Source of the DNA: Salinimicrobium flavum
GTDB taxonomy: Bacteria > Bacteroidota > Bacteroidia > Flavobacteriales > Flavobacteriaceae
DNA: 64,000 nt
Direction of reading: 5' to 3'
NCBI RefSeq assembly: GCF_042684505.1
Contig: NZ_JBHULT010000006.1
Coordinates: 62,001 to 126,000, forward strand
Below, one piece after another: positions 63,439-64,000 of this stretch. Position 1 is the stretch's first letter; each line of letters starts with the position of its first letter. Both the position numbers and the translations under genes were made by a program. The notes below the pieces were generated by a model, which was given only the letters and a program-made list of their open reading frames with translations, was not told where the DNA came from and made no database searches.

Positions 63439-64000
63439 ATGAAAGACACTAAAACATATGTAGAAGAAAATAAACAACGTTTCATTGACGAACTTATTGA
63501 TCTTCTGAAGATACCTTCCATCAGCGCAAATTCCAAATACAAAAATGACATGCTGAAAACTGCTGAAGCTGTCAAAAAAAGTTTGCTCGAAGCCGGGTGT
63601 GACATGGCCGAGATCAACGAAACCCCAGGCCACCCTGTGGTTTATGGCGAAAAGATCATAGATCCTAATCTCCCTACTGTACTGGTGTACGGGCACTACG
63701 ACGTGCAACCTCCAGATCCTGTCAATCTTTGGGACAGTCCGCCGTTTGAGCCGGTGATCAAGGAAACCAAAACACATCCCGATGGGGCCATTTTTGCAAG
63801 AGGGGCATGCGATGACAAAGGGCAAATGTATATGCATGTAAAGGCCCTGGAATATATGACCAAAAATGATTCCCTGCCCTGTAACGTCAAATTCATGATC
63901 GAAGGGGAAGAAGAAGTGGGAAGTGAAAATCTGGGCTGGTTCATTGAAAATAACAGGGATAAACTGAAAAATGATGTGATCCTCATCAGTGATACCGGTA
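63439..64000 (+). CDS. M20-family dipeptidase (3' end outside window)
   Basis: The first 187 codons of a zinc peptidase, open to the window edge. ATG at 63439. Motifs: LVYGHYDVQPPDPVNLWDSP with the first metal His and Asp, IFARGACDDKGQMYMHVKAL with the bridging Asp, and MIEGEEEVGSENLGWF with the general-base Glu pair. Cytoplasmic dipeptidases of this type release amino acids from small peptides. No signal peptide. The full-length family is about 460 residues. Confidence 0.93.
   Translation, partial: MKDTKTYVEENKQRFIDELIDLLKIPSISANSKYKNDMLKTAEAVKKSLLEAGCDMAEINETPGHPVVYGEKIIDPNLPTVLVYGHYDVQPPDPVNLWDSPPFEPVIKETKTHPDGAIFARGACDDKGQMYMHVKALEYMTKNDSLPCNVKFMIEGEEEVGSENLGWFIENNRDKLKNDVILISDTG

Overview
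The window is a 64 kb chromosomal segment of a marine-type member of the Bacteroidota, almost certainly Flavobacteriaceae. The signs are SusC/SusD lipoprotein pairs, FecR/ECF regulation, the TAnnTTTG promoter element in front of both tRNAs, the mevalonate route with a GYDIA-type GHMP kinase, and LytS/LytTR two-component genes. No phage, insertion sequence or CRISPR array is visible. Both ends cut through genes: an HMG-CoA reductase on the left and an M20 dipeptidase on the right. The genus is not claimed.

Layout. 1-2.2 kb: HMG-CoA reductase and a GHMP kinase. 2.2-9.9 kb: a minus-strand envelope block (PpiD/SurA-like isomerase, CorC-like protein, LptC, TPR protein, outer-membrane protein, CoaX). 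10.0-10.3 kb: tRNA-Phe with a tandem duplication of its 3' half and terminator. 10.4-17.7 kb: a degenerate GIY-YIG protein, a 1238-residue phosphoesterase/beta-barrel fusion, a frameshifted conserved gene and an outer-membrane receptor. 17.9-19.8 kb: a LytS/LytTR pair. 20.6-30.2 kb: an arsenosugar-type cluster (peroxidase-like protein, radical SAM ArsS, CofC-like transferase, purine nucleoside phosphorylase, FAD oxidoreductase, membrane Fe-S protein), then three membrane glycosyltransferases. 30.3-33.6 kb: a polyamine operon (arginine decarboxylase, agmatinase, deoxyhypusine-synthase-like enzyme). 33.9-39.2 kb: pseudouridine synthase, UbiA prenyltransferase, mevalonate kinase, mevalonate diphosphate decarboxylase and a BaiN-type flavoprotein. 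39.4-42.5 kb: SDR and SemiSWEET, then a YqcI/YcgG heme-hydroxylase-like protein, PaiB and a DUF1989 protein. 42.7-46.3 kb: TerC, an OFA-type MFS carrier and a large conserved protein of unknown function. 46.5-50.9 kb: an arsenic operon, arsD-arsA-arsR-phosphoesterase-acr3. 51.1-62.8 kb: a beta-glucan utilisation locus (ECF sigma, FecR, SusC, SusD, GH16, phosphatase, GDPD, GH3). 63.0-64.0 kb: tRNA-Leu and the start of a dipeptidase.

How the genes work together. Arsenic is handled twice: by efflux (ACR3 with ArsA/ArsD) and probably by conversion of methylated arsenic to a ribosyl arsenical (ArsS, then phosphorolysis by the nucleoside phosphorylase and sugar activation or transfer). No arsenite methyltransferase (ArsM) is in the window. 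The mevalonate route is split between two loci 34 kb apart, and a UbiA enzyme that consumes its products sits beside the second. The glucan locus carries its own sigma/anti-sigma switch and two phosphate-ester hydrolases not expected for plain laminarin, which suggests a phosphoglycerol-substituted glucan. The most promising undescribed systems are the extended arsenosugar cluster, the YqcI/PaiB/DUF1989 module, and the phosphoesterase-kinase-like-barrel fusion.
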